DNA of 44,194 nt from Chloroflexota bacterium (GCA_012798065.1 JAAZNW010000022.1:1-44194); one strand, 5' to 3'. Shown: positions 23,769 through 33,137, counted from the stretch's first letter. Made by a program: numbers and translations. Notes: generated by a model from the sequence alone, not told the origin.

Positions 23769-26258
23769 ATGAGAGACGACTGGAAAAAGAGACAAGACAA
23801 CCCGGAAGAGTTTAACGCGGCTTTATATCAACGAACAGACGAGCTGTACCAGGTAAATGATGCCATACCGGATGAGAACGGGCAAATCTACTGCCCGGTT
23901 CTGGTAATGCGCGATATCGTTGTGTTTCCACGCATGGTGTCGCCTATTTTTATCGCCCCGGGCCCGAACATGGAGGCCATCCACCATGCACAGCAAAACG
24001 CGGGAACGATGATTTCGCTAGTATTAAAGAACAGCGAAATAGAAAAACCCACCCCTAAGGATTTTTTGGATGTAGGGGTTGAAATTGCCGTAGGTAGATT
24101 ATTAAGTCTGCAAGATGGAAACGCCTCAGCGTTGGTTCAGGGGCGACGGAGAATTCGAATTGACAAAATCATTAAAACAGGCAGTTTTTATTGGGCGAAG
24201 GGGACTGTCATCACCGAAAAACTGAGCGTTGACCGGAGAACAGAAGCGTTAATGCGCACCACGCGTGACCTTTTTGAGCGCTGCATTCAGCTTGACCGCA
24301 GTTTACCGGATGAGGCGCATTTATTTTCAGTGAACATTTCAGAGCCTGGTTGGCTGGCGGATATGGTGGCTACCGCGATCTCTCTCCCGTTCGAAGAGAG
24401 ACAAAAATTAATCACCCTGGTGGAGCCAAAAGAAAGGTTGAAAAAAGTGAACTGGCTGCTGGCGCAGGAATTGGACGTGCTGCAGCTGGAAGATGAGATT
24501 CAGAACAGAGTGCAAAGCGAGGTAGACCGCTCTCAGCGCGAATTTTACCTGAGAGAGCAACTGCGCGCCATCCAGACTGAGTTGGGTGAAGGCGACGTAT
24601 GGTCTCGAGAATTGAATGAAATAAGGGAAAAGGTCGAGAAGAAACACATGCCAGAAGAAGCAAAAAAGCAGGCTATTAAGGAAATCGAACGCCTCGCTCA
24701 AATGCCTTCGATGGCTCCAGAAGTCGGGATTATTCGCACTTATTTAGACTGGATATTGGATTTGCCCTGGGAAGAAAGAACTGAAGATAACCTGGATGTG
24801 AAACACGCAGCCAAGGTTCTTGAAGAAAATCATTATGGGTTGGGAAAAGCCAAAGACCGCATTTTGGAATATATTGCGGTAAAAAGCCTGAAACCTAAAA
24901 AAGAAAGGCAGCCAATACTTTGTTTTATCGGCCCGCCTGGAACAGGAAAAACTTCGCTGGGGCGTTCGATCGCTGAAGCGCTGGGACGAAAGTTCGTCCG
25001 TTTATCTCTCGGCGGTGTACGCGATGAGGCAGAAATTCGCGGTCATCGGCGCACCTATATCGGCGCCTTACCCGGCAGGATCATCCAAACGATGAAAAGG
25101 GCGGGCACCATCAATCCGCTTTTTATGCTGGATGAGATCGATAAACTTGGCGCTGATTTCAGGGGCGACCCATCATCCGCATTACTGGAAGTGCTGGACC
25201 CTGAACAGAATTATTCGTTTTCTGACCATTACCTGGAATTGGCTTATGACCTGTCAAAGGTGATGTTTATTACTACGGCTAACAGTCTGTCCAGCATCCC
25301 ACCGGCTTTACTTGACCGCATGGAGACCATTGAATTCCCTGGCTATATTGAAGAAGAGAAAGTAGAGATTTCAAAAAGGTTCCTAATACCCCGTCAGATG
25401 GAAGAAAGTGGCTTTGACCTGGGAGAGATTGTCATTGAGGATGACGCGTTAAAAAAGGTCATCAGAGAATACACTTATGAAGCTGGCGTCAGGAACCTGG
25501 AAAGAGAAATCGGGCGGTTGTGCCGCAAGGTAGCAAGGTTGAAGTCGGAAAAGAAAAAAGTACCGGCGACAATAACGCTTAGAATGATTGAAAAATACCT
25601 CGGTCCTCCGCAATTTTTTATGACCGAAGCCGAACGCCAGGACGAAATAGGTGTGGCAACTGCCATCGCCTGGACGGAAAATGGGGGGGAAATTATGCCA
25701 GTAGAGGTATTAATTCTGGAAGGCAAAGGCAATTTGCAGATAACTGGACAGGTTGGCGATGTGATGCAGGAATCAGCCCAGGCGGCGCTTTCATACCTGA
25801 AATCCAAGTCAACATTGCTTAAACTGGAACCGCAACTTTTTGAAGAAGTGGACGTGCATGTGCATATCCCTGAAGGCGCCATACCCAAGGATGGGCCAAG
25901 TGCGGGCATCACCATTGCTACAGCTTTGTTTTCAGCTTTTTCTGAGAGAAGAGTTTTCAAAGAAATTGGAATGACAGGAGAAATCACACTCAGGGGGAAC
26001 ATTTTGCCTGTCGGCGGCGTGCGCGAGAAGATACTGGCAGCACACAGGAGCGGTTTAAAAACCATTCTACTGCCCGAAAAGAATATCAAGGACCTCGTTG
26101 AAGTGCCCAAAAAAGTGCTTGACGAATTGCATATTAAATTTGTGAAACATATGGACGAAGTAATCAAACTTGCGCTTCACACCGAACAGGAACGGTCGAA
26201 CCCCGCGTTACGCAGGGACAAGAAAAAACAAGAAAAGTCGCAAAAAAAGCGCAAATGA
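23769..26258 (+). CDS. lon: ATP-dependent protease Lon
   Basis: An 829-aa LonA protease that degrades misfolded and regulatory proteins in the cytosol. The N-terminal substrate-binding domain (about 40-240, PVLVMRDIVVFPRMVSPI) leads to a coiled coil, then AAA+ with Walker A GPPGTGKTS (about 387) and Walker B FMLDEIDKLG. The protease domain has the catalytic Ser near 711 (PKDGPSAGIT) and the Lys near 754 (GEITLRGNILPVGGVREK). The C-terminal tail is very basic (KKKQEKSQKKRK). The start follows an AAGGA site. It ends 2 nt before a perfect 12-bp terminator hairpin. Length is normal for LonA. Confidence 0.97.
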   Translation: MRDDWKKRQDNPEEFNAALYQRTDELYQVNDAIPDENGQIYCPVLVMRDIVVFPRMVSPIFIAPGPNMEAIHHAQQNAGTMISLVLKNSEIEKPTPKDFLDVGVEIAVGRLLSLQDGNASALVQGRRRIRIDKIIKTGSFYWAKGTVITEKLSVDRRTEALMRTTRDLFERCIQLDRSLPDEAHLFSVNISEPGWLADMVATAISLPFEERQKLITLVEPKERLKKVNWLLAQELDVLQLEDEIQNRVQSEVDRSQREFYLREQLRAIQTELGEGDVWSRELNEIREKVEKKHMPEEAKKQAIKEIERLAQMPSMAPEVGIIRTYLDWILDLPWEERTEDNLDVKHAAKVLEENHYGLGKAKDRILEYIAVKSLKPKKERQPILCFIGPPGTGKTSLGRSIAEALGRKFVRLSLGGVRDEAEIRGHRRTYIGALPGRIIQTMKRAGTINPLFMLDEIDKLGADFRGDPSSALLEVLDPEQNYSFSDHYLELAYDLSKVMFITTANSLSSIPPALLDRMETIEFPGYIEEEKVEISKRFLIPRQMEESGFDLGEIVIEDDALKKVIREYTYEAGVRNLEREIGRLCRKVARLKSEKKKVPATITLRMIEKYLGPPQFFMTEAERQDEIGVATAIAWTENGGEIMPVEVLILEGKGNLQITGQVGDVMQESAQAALSYLKSKSTLLKLEPQLFEEVDVHVHIPEGAIPKDGPSAGITIATALFSAFSERRVFKEIGMTGEITLRGNILPVGGVREKILAAHRSGLKTILLPEKNIKDLVEVPKKVLDELHIKFVKHMDEVIKLALHTEQERSNPALRRDKKKQEKSQKKRK

Positions 26259-26259
26259 G

Positions 26260-26290
26260 AGAAGAGCGGCGATTATCGCCGCTCTTCTTT
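26260..26290 (+). terminator. Terminator between lon and the convergent coiled-coil gene
   Basis: A perfect 12-bp stem, gaagagcggcga (26261-26272) and tcgccgctcttc (26276-26287), with a 3-nt loop, then tttaat. The T-tract is short. It may end transcription from both sides. Confidence 0.75.
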
Positions 26291-26294
26291 AATC

Positions 26295-26756
26295 CTATTC
26301 ACTATCTCCAGGAAGGTCTTTTTTTAATGCAGAGATGCCGTTTTTCACCTGCGCTGAGATCTTTTGCAGTTCTTGTTCCATGGCTGCGAGAGAATCGAGA
26401 ATATAGGCGTCCGTTTCTTTTTTTGTCAGTTCTGATTCCATGCGCGCCTGGGCGATTATCTGTTCCGCTTTTATTTGCGCGGCCTGTGTAACCGGGTCGT
26501 TTTCCACCAGTTTTTCCGCTTTTTCTCGCGCGAGCGCGATGGTTCGATTGGCCTCTTCTTGCGCCTGAGCAAGGATGCGATCTCGCTGTGAAAGCAGCTG
26601 TTGCGACTTTTTGATCTCTTCAGGGATGGTGACCCGCATCTGGTCAATCAAATCAAGCATACGATCCTCGTCAACCACAACACTATGAGTAAACCAGATG
26701 GGTTTGCTCTCATTGAACAGTTCTTCCAGGCGATCGACCAGATGTAATATATCCAT
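26295..26756 (-). CDS. Coiled-coil protein, ATP synthase B/DivIVA-like, function unknown
   Basis: A 153-aa, strongly helical and charged protein with a long coiled coil from about residue 45 to 140 (alternating Glu/Lys/Ala/Gln, AREKAEKL, AQARMESELTKKE). It resembles ATP synthase subunit b or DivIVA stalks, but no membrane anchor is present. The N-terminus MDILHLVDRLEELF followed by a VDEDRMLDLIDQMR segment looks like a conserved short family often annotated as hypothetical. A good AAGGAG (26764-26769) lies 7 nt before the ATG at 26756, so the GTG at 26762 is rejected. It follows coaD on the minus strand but has its own promoter. Confidence 0.75.
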   Translation of the reverse strand: MDILHLVDRLEELFNESKPIWFTHSVVVDEDRMLDLIDQMRVTIPEEIKKSQQLLSQRDRILAQAQEEANRTIALAREKAEKLVENDPVTQAAQIKAEQIIAQARMESELTKKETDAYILDSLAAMEQELQKISAQVKNGISALKKDLPGDSE

Positions 26757-26775
26757 ACCCACGCTCCTTGCTTAA

Positions 26776-26804
26776 ATTATAGCGAGAATTCAGCATAATG
26801 TACA
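26776..26804 (-). promoter_or_regulatory. Promoter for the coiled-coil gene
   Basis: Minus-strand TGTACA (26799-26804), a 17-nt spacer and TATAAT (26776-26781). The predicted transcript starts about 13 nt before the ATG at 26756, so the leader is only long enough for the AAGGAG site. Confidence 0.55.
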
Positions 26805-26817
26805 TAAAAAGACATGG

Positions 26818-27342
26818 TTAATCCCGGATAGAGTGACTGGGAATGACCCTCTGGTCATTACCGGGTGTATTAAATTTGGCATCTAACGCGATTTTTACGT
26901 GTTCCGGGACCATGGTGGAGACGTTTCCGCCCAAAGAAGAGATTTCTCTTACTGTTGAGGAGGAGAGAAAGGTATGCTCTTCACTGGTGATTAAAGCCAT
27001 TACCTCAACTTCAGGCTCGATGCGGTGGTTTGCCAGGGCCATTCTGAATTCATATTCAAAATCAGAGAATACTCTTAAACCACGAATCATTACCTGAGCC
27101 CCAATCTGCTGGCAAAAGTGGACGGTAATACCGCTGTAGCCTGTAACGGTTATTTTGTTGTCGTTCAAGAAAACCTTTTTGACCATATCAATGCGTTCCT
27201 CGGGGCTAAAGAGGAAGTTTTTTAACGGCTTGTCATAAACCGCGATGACCAGCTCGTCTACCAGCCTGGAAGCACGTTTGGCGATGTCGATGTGGCCATT
27301 GTGTATCGGGTCAAAAGAACCAGGAAATACTGCTTTAATCAT
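26818..27342 (-). CDS. coaD: Phosphopantetheine adenylyltransferase
   Basis: Transfers AMP from ATP to 4'-phosphopantetheine, giving dephospho-CoA in coenzyme A synthesis. The 174-aa enzyme has the nucleotidyl-transferase motif HNGH (14-17), RGLRVFSDFEYEFRMA and a TFLSSSTVRE segment, all standard for CoaD. A C-terminal extension of about 15 residues (NDQRVIPSHSIRD) is not part of the core. An AGGAG lies 6 nt before the ATG. It is 9 nt downstream of recG, so probably co-transcribed with it. Confidence 0.96.
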   Translation of the reverse strand: MIKAVFPGSFDPIHNGHIDIAKRASRLVDELVIAVYDKPLKNFLFSPEERIDMVKKVFLNDNKITVTGYSGITVHFCQQIGAQVMIRGLRVFSDFEYEFRMALANHRIEPEVEVMALITSEEHTFLSSSTVREISSLGGNVSTMVPEHVKIALDAKFNTPGNDQRVIPSHSIRD

Positions 27343-27351
27343 CGTAATCTC

Positions 27352-29826
27352 CTAACTGATATCGCTGGAAGCGACGTTCCATAAACTCTCAAGTTTGCGT
27401 TTAATCGTTTGGTGTTCAGGCTTTTCAAGCGTTGGGTCGCTTTTCAGAATATCCTGCGCGAAATGCCGCGCCTTCTCGATCAGGCGTATATCCGATAGGC
27501 TGGCCATTCGCAGATCGGCGTAGCCAGATTGGCGATAGCCAATAAAATCACCAGGTCCTCTCTGCTCCAGGTCTTTTTCGGCAAGGATAAAACCGTCAGT
27601 GGTGTCCGCCATCACGGTAAGCCGTTCGTTTTCGAGAGCGTCTTCATTTTCCGGGATTAGCAAACAATAAGCCGAATCACCGCCCCGTCCTACCCGTCCT
27701 CTCAATTGATGGAGTTGGGCCAGACCGAAGCGGTTCGCGCTTTCAATGAGCATCACGGTCGCATTGGGGACATCCACGCCCACCTCGATAACGGTCGTTG
27801 AGACAAGAATATCGTACTGGCGGTTGCGAAAATCCTGCATGACCCTGTCTTTCTGTTCGGCAGGCATTTTCCCGTGTAGCAAGCCCAATTTGTATTTCGG
27901 GAAAACTTCCTTTTGCAAGTGGGCATGTTCTTCGACAGCGGCTTTTTGGTCTTCGTCCTCTCCTTTTTCAATCAACGGGTAAATGATGAACGCCTGGTGC
28001 CCAGATTGGATTTCTTTGTGGATCAATGAATAAGCGCTTTCACGGGCAAAGGGATGTATGATTTGTGTGTCGACTGGCTTTCTGCCGGTCGGCATTTCAT
28101 CAATTATGGAAATGTCCAGATCACCGAACAGGGTTAAAGCCAGCGACCTTGGAATAGGCGTGGCGCTCATTACCAGTAAATGAGGGTTCTCGCCTTTATT
28201 TCTTAACGCTGAGCGTTGCGTAATTCCGAAACGATGTTGTTCGTCGATAATGGCCAACTGGAGGTTCTTGAATCGTACCGGGTCTTCAATCAGCGCATGT
28301 GTGCCGATAAGTATTTTAATGCTGCCATCCATGCAACCAGAGTTGATTTCATCGCGTTCCTGAGTTGATGTGTCGCCGGTGAGCAACCGAATTTCACCTT
28401 CTGCCAGTAAAGCGGGTTTCACTTCTGGGTTACATAGCAAACTGAGCAAGGAACGGTAGTGCTGTTCTGCCAGAATGCTGGTAGGCGCCATAAAGGCGGT
28501 TTGACCATGGTTGATGTTGACGGCAACGGAAGCAATGGCGGCAACGATTGTTTTACCAGAGCCAACGTCTCCCTGAATCAGCCGGTTCATCGGGTGACCA
28601 GAAGAAAGGTCAGCGCGGATTTCGCTTATTACTTTTTGTTGGGCGTTGGTCAGCGAGAACGGCAGCGGTTCAAGCAGGCGGGCAATTTGATCATCTGTAA
28701 TGGCATAAACCTCTGCTGTGTTCTGCTGCCAGTTCTGTTTTTGCTGTTGAACTCCAAGCTGGAGAAAAAAGATCTCATCAAACGCCAATCGGTCTCGAGC
28801 TGCGCGCAGCAAATCGAAATTATCAGGATAATGAACCTGATGCAGAGCCACAGGCAGGTCTACCAGACCCGCGGACTGCTTGATTGCCGGCGTCAGGTAA
28901 TCTTCAATTTTTGTGATATGGAAACGAATCACGCTATTGACCGCGGAACGCACATCTTTTTGAGTCAGCCCAGCTGTGAGCGGATAAACGGGGATGATAC
29001 GGTTGGTATTCAAATGGGATTGATCAAGGCTTTCAAAAGCTGGGTCATTCATCTGCTTTCTGCCCAGGTACATGGTGACTTTTCCTGAAATCACCAGTTG
29101 GGTACCTCGTCTGAAATGGTTTTCAAAGCTTTGGATATATTTGAGAGAGCGGAAAAATACCAGCCGTAAAAACCCTGTGCCATCGCTGACGACAACCTCG
29201 ACCCGTGCCTGATTTCGGCGGCGAATCGGTGTGGTCAAAGAGCTTTGCACTGTGGCAATGATGGTCAATTCATCACCGAATTCCAGCCGATTGATCGGTT
29301 TAAGCGTTGAATAATCGACATAACGCCTCGGAAAGTAATACATCAAGTCTTCAACTTTGTTGACGCCGATGGACTGATAAATTTCTTTTTTTACTTCTCC
29401 AATTCCCTGAAGCACATTCAGCGGCGCGTTTAATCCTGTTGGAAGAGGTTTGGCGGGTTCTTTTGAAGCAGAAGCAGATTCAGTGGGTGATGAAGAATAC
29501 TTAGAGCTTGTTTTTTGAGACTTACTAGAAGATGGTGATACACCAGGAGATGTTTGGATCGTTGACCCGCTATTAGATTGGTGTTGCTTGAGCAGGTCGA
29601 TCATCCCCGAAGTCTCAAGGGTGCGTTCTTCAATCGTCATCGTTGAATAACGCGGTAAAAAGTTTCCCATTGTTCTAAGTAAATCATCTGGGACGCCTTC
29701 TTTCTGCGCTTCTGCCAGCCAGTTTGGATAAAACTTATCCATGCCACCGATGATGGCTTTATTCTGATAACGGTTTTGACCTTCCAATACCAATATCTTA
29801 ATGAGTGTATCCAGTGATTTATACAT
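27352..29826 (-). CDS. recG: ATP-dependent DNA helicase RecG
   Basis: A monomeric superfamily 2 helicase that reverses stalled forks and branch-migrates Holliday junctions. The 824-aa protein has the wedge/OB domain (about 130-330), Walker A GDVGSGKT (419-426), DEQHRFG (528-534), SATPIPR, and motif VI QLRGRVGRG. It carries about 125 extra N-terminal residues: a helical domain (1-82) and a Ser/Pro-rich linker (83-125). Comparable N-terminal domains occur in RecG of some thermophiles. No ribosome site precedes the ATG; a TAAAAT lies 7 nt upstream, so the mRNA may be leaderless. Confidence 0.96.
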   Translation of the reverse strand: MYKSLDTLIKILVLEGQNRYQNKAIIGGMDKFYPNWLAEAQKEGVPDDLLRTMGNFLPRYSTMTIEERTLETSGMIDLLKQHQSNSGSTIQTSPGVSPSSSKSQKTSSKYSSSPTESASASKEPAKPLPTGLNAPLNVLQGIGEVKKEIYQSIGVNKVEDLMYYFPRRYVDYSTLKPINRLEFGDELTIIATVQSSLTTPIRRRNQARVEVVVSDGTGFLRLVFFRSLKYIQSFENHFRRGTQLVISGKVTMYLGRKQMNDPAFESLDQSHLNTNRIIPVYPLTAGLTQKDVRSAVNSVIRFHITKIEDYLTPAIKQSAGLVDLPVALHQVHYPDNFDLLRAARDRLAFDEIFFLQLGVQQQKQNWQQNTAEVYAITDDQIARLLEPLPFSLTNAQQKVISEIRADLSSGHPMNRLIQGDVGSGKTIVAAIASVAVNINHGQTAFMAPTSILAEQHYRSLLSLLCNPEVKPALLAEGEIRLLTGDTSTQERDEINSGCMDGSIKILIGTHALIEDPVRFKNLQLAIIDEQHRFGITQRSALRNKGENPHLLVMSATPIPRSLALTLFGDLDISIIDEMPTGRKPVDTQIIHPFARESAYSLIHKEIQSGHQAFIIYPLIEKGEDEDQKAAVEEHAHLQKEVFPKYKLGLLHGKMPAEQKDRVMQDFRNRQYDILVSTTVIEVGVDVPNATVMLIESANRFGLAQLHQLRGRVGRGGDSAYCLLIPENEDALENERLTVMADTTDGFILAEKDLEQRGPGDFIGYRQSGYADLRMASLSDIRLIEKARHFAQDILKSDPTLEKPEHQTIKRKLESLWNVASSDIS

Positions 29827-29832
29827 GGTTAT

Positions 29833-29838
29833 ATTTTA
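29833..29838 (-). promoter_or_regulatory. Possible -10 of a leaderless recG transcript
   Basis: Minus-strand TAAAAT, placed so that +1 would fall on the A of the recG ATG. No -35 match and no Shine-Dalgarno were seen in the 74-nt gap between recG and the degV-like gene. Confidence 0.3.
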
Positions 29839-29900
29839 CAGCATCCAGTTAGGATTTGGCCTGAATACCAAAGCAAAATAGCAGGGTGAATAGAGGTTAT

Positions 29901-30746
29901 TTACTTTTCGGTGATGGCAATGCCCATACCTTGAGGGCCAATCAATGAGGCGAGATAAGGATTGATTGTATGTTCAGTATAGAGGACATCCGGGTGGAAT
30001 TCATCCACATGCTGACGTATCAAACGGGTTTCGTTGAGATTGCCCCCACACGGCTGAAGCACCGCGATATTATCCAGTTTTTCAAATTCATCGATAAATT
30101 CGATAAAATAGTCCACCACACTGCGGTAATTCTTCACCTTTTCGAGGGGATTTAATTTTCCTTCTTCAAGAGAAAAAATTGGCAAAAAGCCCAGAATTTC
30201 ACCGCTAATGGATTGTCCTCGATCAATAAAACCCGATTTCTGAAGGTATGAAAAATTCGGGGTGCAGAGAAGAGTATAAGTATGAGGGATTACGGAGCGT
30301 AGGTTTTCTTCAATTGTTACACTGTTTTTGTTCTGATTGATCAATTCGGCTGCCAATTGAACCAGGCGACCTTCACCTATGGCTAAGGAAAGAGAATCTA
30401 TCAGATGAATAGTAGCAGGACCGCGTAATTTTTTTACCACGCTGGAAGTAACAGTGAAAAGCGGGTGTAAGGCTGACGAAATGAGAATAATGAAAATTTC
30501 GTCATAAACCTGAGAAAGAGCGAGTATTTTTTTCGTTATCGTGTCAGCATCAAGAAGGATTAATTGGGCCTGGCAATCTTGCGATACCCTCTTGGGGAAT
30601 TCTGAAACCCTGATTTCTCGGATATCTTTTTTTACGCCGTCTTGCAGTTGAATCTCTTCATGAAAAACATGAACGTGTTTGCAACCAGGGAAGTTGGGTC
30701 TGTTGAATTGAGCGGCGTTATCGGTCAGGACACAACTTAAGCCCAT
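29901..30746 (-). CDS. DegV-family (FakB-like) fatty-acid-binding protein
   Basis: A 281-aa DegV-domain protein. The N-terminal start VLTDNAAQF is the degenerate form of the family's TDS(T/A) block, followed by IILISSALHPLF (fatty-acid pocket Ser region). In Firmicutes FakB binds a fatty acid which FakA phosphorylates to acyl-phosphate. It is 3 nt downstream of the FakA-like gene, strongly supporting this partner role. Which chain it prefers is not readable. The C-terminal third (NIAVLQPCGG, HTINPYLASLIGPQGMGIAI) is typical. Confidence 0.85.
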   Translation of the reverse strand: MGLSCVLTDNAAQFNRPNFPGCKHVHVFHEEIQLQDGVKKDIREIRVSEFPKRVSQDCQAQLILLDADTITKKILALSQVYDEIFIILISSALHPLFTVTSSVVKKLRGPATIHLIDSLSLAIGEGRLVQLAAELINQNKNSVTIEENLRSVIPHTYTLLCTPNFSYLQKSGFIDRGQSISGEILGFLPIFSLEEGKLNPLEKVKNYRSVVDYFIEFIDEFEKLDNIAVLQPCGGNLNETRLIRQHVDEFHPDVLYTEHTINPYLASLIGPQGMGIAITEK

Positions 30747-30749
30747 ATC

Positions 30750-32435
30750 TTACTCTAATGACATGATAAGGGGGTAATGAGGTTGTCCGCCGGAATGTAA
30801 CTCAATTTCATGGTTGGGGTATTTTTGCTGCACGATGTCTGCGATACGATTGGCTTCTTGCTCAGTAAGGTCTGTCCCATAAAAGAAGGTCACGCGTTCT
30901 CTTTCTTCCAGGTTATACTTTTCCAGTAGATTCAAGCAAGTTTCACTAACAGAATCACCAGCAACCACGAGTTTCCCGTTAAGGAGGCCAATTGTTTTGC
31001 CCTTTTGCACTTCCACGCCGTTCAAGTTCACATTACGCGTGGCGATGGTGATTTCTCCACAATCAGCCTCGTCAAGAGCATCATTCATGTCATCCACAAC
31101 TTGTTGAAAGTCACCGTCGGGGTTCCAGCGAAGAATGGCAGAGATCCCCTGCGGGATATTGCGCGTGGGAATTACCTCAACTTGCTTGACGCTGAGAGGT
31201 TTTGCGGAATTGGCCGCGAGGATAATGTTTTTGTTGTTTGGTAGGATGATCACCTTGTCTGTTGGCAAATCCTCAAACGATTTCAGGATTTCCTGAATAC
31301 TGGGATTCATTGTTTGCCCACCTTCAATGATGGCACACGCCCCCTGGCTGGCAAATATCTGGGATAAGCCAATTCCCGGTGAAACAGCGACTACGGCGAT
31401 CGACCCGGAAACGAAGTCGTTGAACGTAATTTCGTTCTTTTTAGCCTCGATACGCCTCATTTGCTCAGCCAAATCTTCTTTATAAATCTTGGAGATCTCT
31501 CCAAGCTTCTTGATCAAAGCCTCCGGTTCGTCCTGTTTTTGGGCTTCGGTGTGGATGTGCATGCGATACAGACCATCCCCTTCGCCCACCTGGATGGAGG
31601 TGCCAATCAAAGAAAGATCGTCGTAGAAAGCTTTCAGATCAAGAGCCTGGTATGGGGTAAAGTCGATCACCACTTCAACGTCTTGTCCATCTTCAATGTC
31701 TTCGATGGTTTCAGCAAACTTGATGGCAGAGAAGTCTTTAATGACGACAGCGCTTTCATCGAGCGGCAGCCCATTGAGATACCGCTGGATACCCTCAAGC
31801 AGGATGAAGAGACCTTTACCCCCAGAATCAACGACCCCAGCTGTCTTCAGAATGGGCAGTAGTTCAGGAGTAAACTTAACGGACTCATCTGCCGCTTTAA
31901 CAGCCTCTTCCAGGATGGCCAGCAAATTAGAGGTCTTTTTGGATGCGTTTTCAACCGCGATCGAAATGTCTTTTATGACCGTCGAAATGGTGCCTTCCAC
32001 CGGGCGTACAACGCCTTTATAGGCAGTATTCCGGCTTTCAGCAAGGGCGTTTGAGAATAATTGAGCATCCATCTCGGGCAGGTTGTCCAGCACACGCGCG
32101 AATCCACGTAGGATCTGTGAGAGGATCACGCCAGAATTACCTCTGGCGCCCATAAGCGCGCCCTGAGCGGCGTTCTTTGCCATTTTCCCGATATTTTCTT
32201 CTTCAAGGGTACTGATCTCGTTGTACGCAGCCTGCATGGTCAACAACATGTTCGTACCCGTATCTCCATCCGGGACGGGGAAAACATTTAAGGAATTAAC
32301 GTATTGCTGGTTGGCTTTTAACCACCGTAAGGATGCTTCAAATAATTTTTTAAACTGGTTGCCATTAATCGTTTTTTGAGTTTCGAGAATACCGGTCATC
32401 GTATGCGAGTCCAAATCTGTATTTTGTTTGAGCAT
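30750..32435 (-). CDS. fakA: FakA-like fatty acid kinase (DAK2 domain)
   Basis: A 561-aa protein with an N-terminal Dak phosphatase/kinase domain: VFPVPDGDTGTNM (51-63, the Asp cluster that binds Mg-ATP), ARGNSGVILSQ and GVVDSGGKGLFILLEG. The middle and C-terminal domains have the fold of FakA middle (DVVIDFTPYQA) and C-terminal DegV-like parts. FakA phosphorylates fatty acids held by FakB, feeding phospholipid synthesis. It is adjacent to a FakB-like gene and downstream of the asp23-like gene. The ATG at 32435 is used; a second Met at residue 13 is possible. Confidence 0.88.
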   Translation of the reverse strand: MLKQNTDLDSHTMTGILETQKTINGNQFKKLFEASLRWLKANQQYVNSLNVFPVPDGDTGTNMLLTMQAAYNEISTLEEENIGKMAKNAAQGALMGARGNSGVILSQILRGFARVLDNLPEMDAQLFSNALAESRNTAYKGVVRPVEGTISTVIKDISIAVENASKKTSNLLAILEEAVKAADESVKFTPELLPILKTAGVVDSGGKGLFILLEGIQRYLNGLPLDESAVVIKDFSAIKFAETIEDIEDGQDVEVVIDFTPYQALDLKAFYDDLSLIGTSIQVGEGDGLYRMHIHTEAQKQDEPEALIKKLGEISKIYKEDLAEQMRRIEAKKNEITFNDFVSGSIAVVAVSPGIGLSQIFASQGACAIIEGGQTMNPSIQEILKSFEDLPTDKVIILPNNKNIILAANSAKPLSVKQVEVIPTRNIPQGISAILRWNPDGDFQQVVDDMNDALDEADCGEITIATRNVNLNGVEVQKGKTIGLLNGKLVVAGDSVSETCLNLLEKYNLEERERVTFFYGTDLTEQEANRIADIVQQKYPNHEIELHSGGQPHYPLIMSLE

Positions 32436-32450
32436 GGATTGAATACCCCA

Positions 32451-32807
32451 TTAATCAGTGTTGCTGATTCGCAAACCTCGTACATGAATGTTAACCTTCG
32501 CAACATTTAAGCCCGTCATGGATTCAATCTGGTATTTAATCAATTCTGCGGCGTTGTCCGCAACAGATTTAATTCGAGTACCATATTCAACAATGATATA
32601 CAGGTCAATAAAAACAAGGTTGTCTTGATAGGTAACATTGACCCCCAAGACCGGGTCTTTCACCAGGAATTGGGTTATCCCGGCTGCCAGATTTTTGGTA
32701 GCCAATCCAACCACGCCGTAAGATTCCAAAGCAGACTGGCTGGCAATGGTTGCCAGGGCGCGGTGTGAAATGAAAATGCTGCCGTTGGGTTTATTCTTAA
32801 GAGCCAT
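32451..32807 (-). CDS. Asp23/YloU-family protein
   Basis: A 118-aa small alpha-beta protein of the Asp23/Gls24 family, with GSIFISHRALATIASQSALESYGVVGLATK and a C-terminal VAKVNIHVRGLRI. B. subtilis YloU, the family member that sits upstream of the fakA homologue yloV, is of similar size. The role is uncertain, although membrane association and cell-envelope stress have been reported for relatives. Start: AAAGGA lies about 7 nt before the ATG at 32807 but only 2 nt before the ATG at 32813, so the shorter form is preferred. Confidence 0.87.
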   Translation of the reverse strand: MALKNKPNGSIFISHRALATIASQSALESYGVVGLATKNLAAGITQFLVKDPVLGVNVTYQDNLVFIDLYIIVEYGTRIKSVADNAAELIKYQIESMTGLNVAKVNIHVRGLRISNTD

Positions 32808-32822
32808 GTTCATATCCTTTGA

Positions 32823-32831
32823 TTTATAACA
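32823..32831 (-). promoter_or_regulatory. Extended -10 promoter of the asp23-fakA unit
   Basis: Minus-strand TGTTATAAA fits an extended -10. Predicted +1 is near 32816, about 9 nt before the ATG at 32807, so the leader contains little more than the ribosome site. It is divergent from and close to the rpmB promoter. Confidence 0.45.
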
Positions 32832-32838
32832 TTGTTTC

Positions 32839-32867
32839 TTGTAAAAAGATACGCTTTATGTTAGAAT
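32839..32867 (+). promoter_or_regulatory. Promoter of rpmB
   Basis: TTGTAA (32839-32844), a 17-nt spacer and TAGAAT (32862-32867). The leader is about 65 nt and includes GAAAGGA before the ATG. No L28 autoregulatory structure was recognised. Confidence 0.65.
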
Positions 32868-32938
32868 TTAGCGCTGTGTTCGGCAAGTAGTAGAACCAAT
32901 TTTACCTAAAAGCAGGGTTGTTTTGAAAGGAACTTCTG

Positions 32939-33121
32939 ATGGCAAAGTGTGATAATTGTGGAAAAACCACCACCTTCGGGCATAACCGTAGCTTTTCTCT
33001 CCGCGCTACTAACCGTACTTTTAAACCGAATCTACAAAACATTACGATTGTTGAAAACGGTAAAAAGGTCAAGAAAACACTGTGCGCCAAATGCATACGT
33101 ACATTAGTTAAGTCAGCGTAA
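32939..33121 (+). CDS. rpmB: 50S ribosomal protein L28
   Basis: A 60-aa ribosomal protein with the L28 core FGHNRSFSLRATNRTFKPNLQ. Zinc-ribbon cysteines Cys4/Cys7 and Cys49/Cys52 are all present, so this is the zinc-binding (C+) form. A GAAAGGA site precedes the ATG by 7 nt. It stands alone on the plus strand between two minus-strand runs, with its own promoter and terminator. Confidence 0.97.
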   Translation: MAKCDNCGKTTTFGHNRSFSLRATNRTFKPNLQNITIVENGKKVKKTLCAKCIRTLVKSA

Positions 33122-33137
33122 ATGAGTGTTCCCGCAC

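Noticed and set aside
25475-26167. 230-aa minus-strand ORF
   Set aside because: Antisense to the Lon protease domain; low-complexity Ser/Thr composition.
28459-29088. 209-aa plus-strand ORF
   Set aside because: Entirely antisense to the recG coding region, with no motif and no ribosome site.
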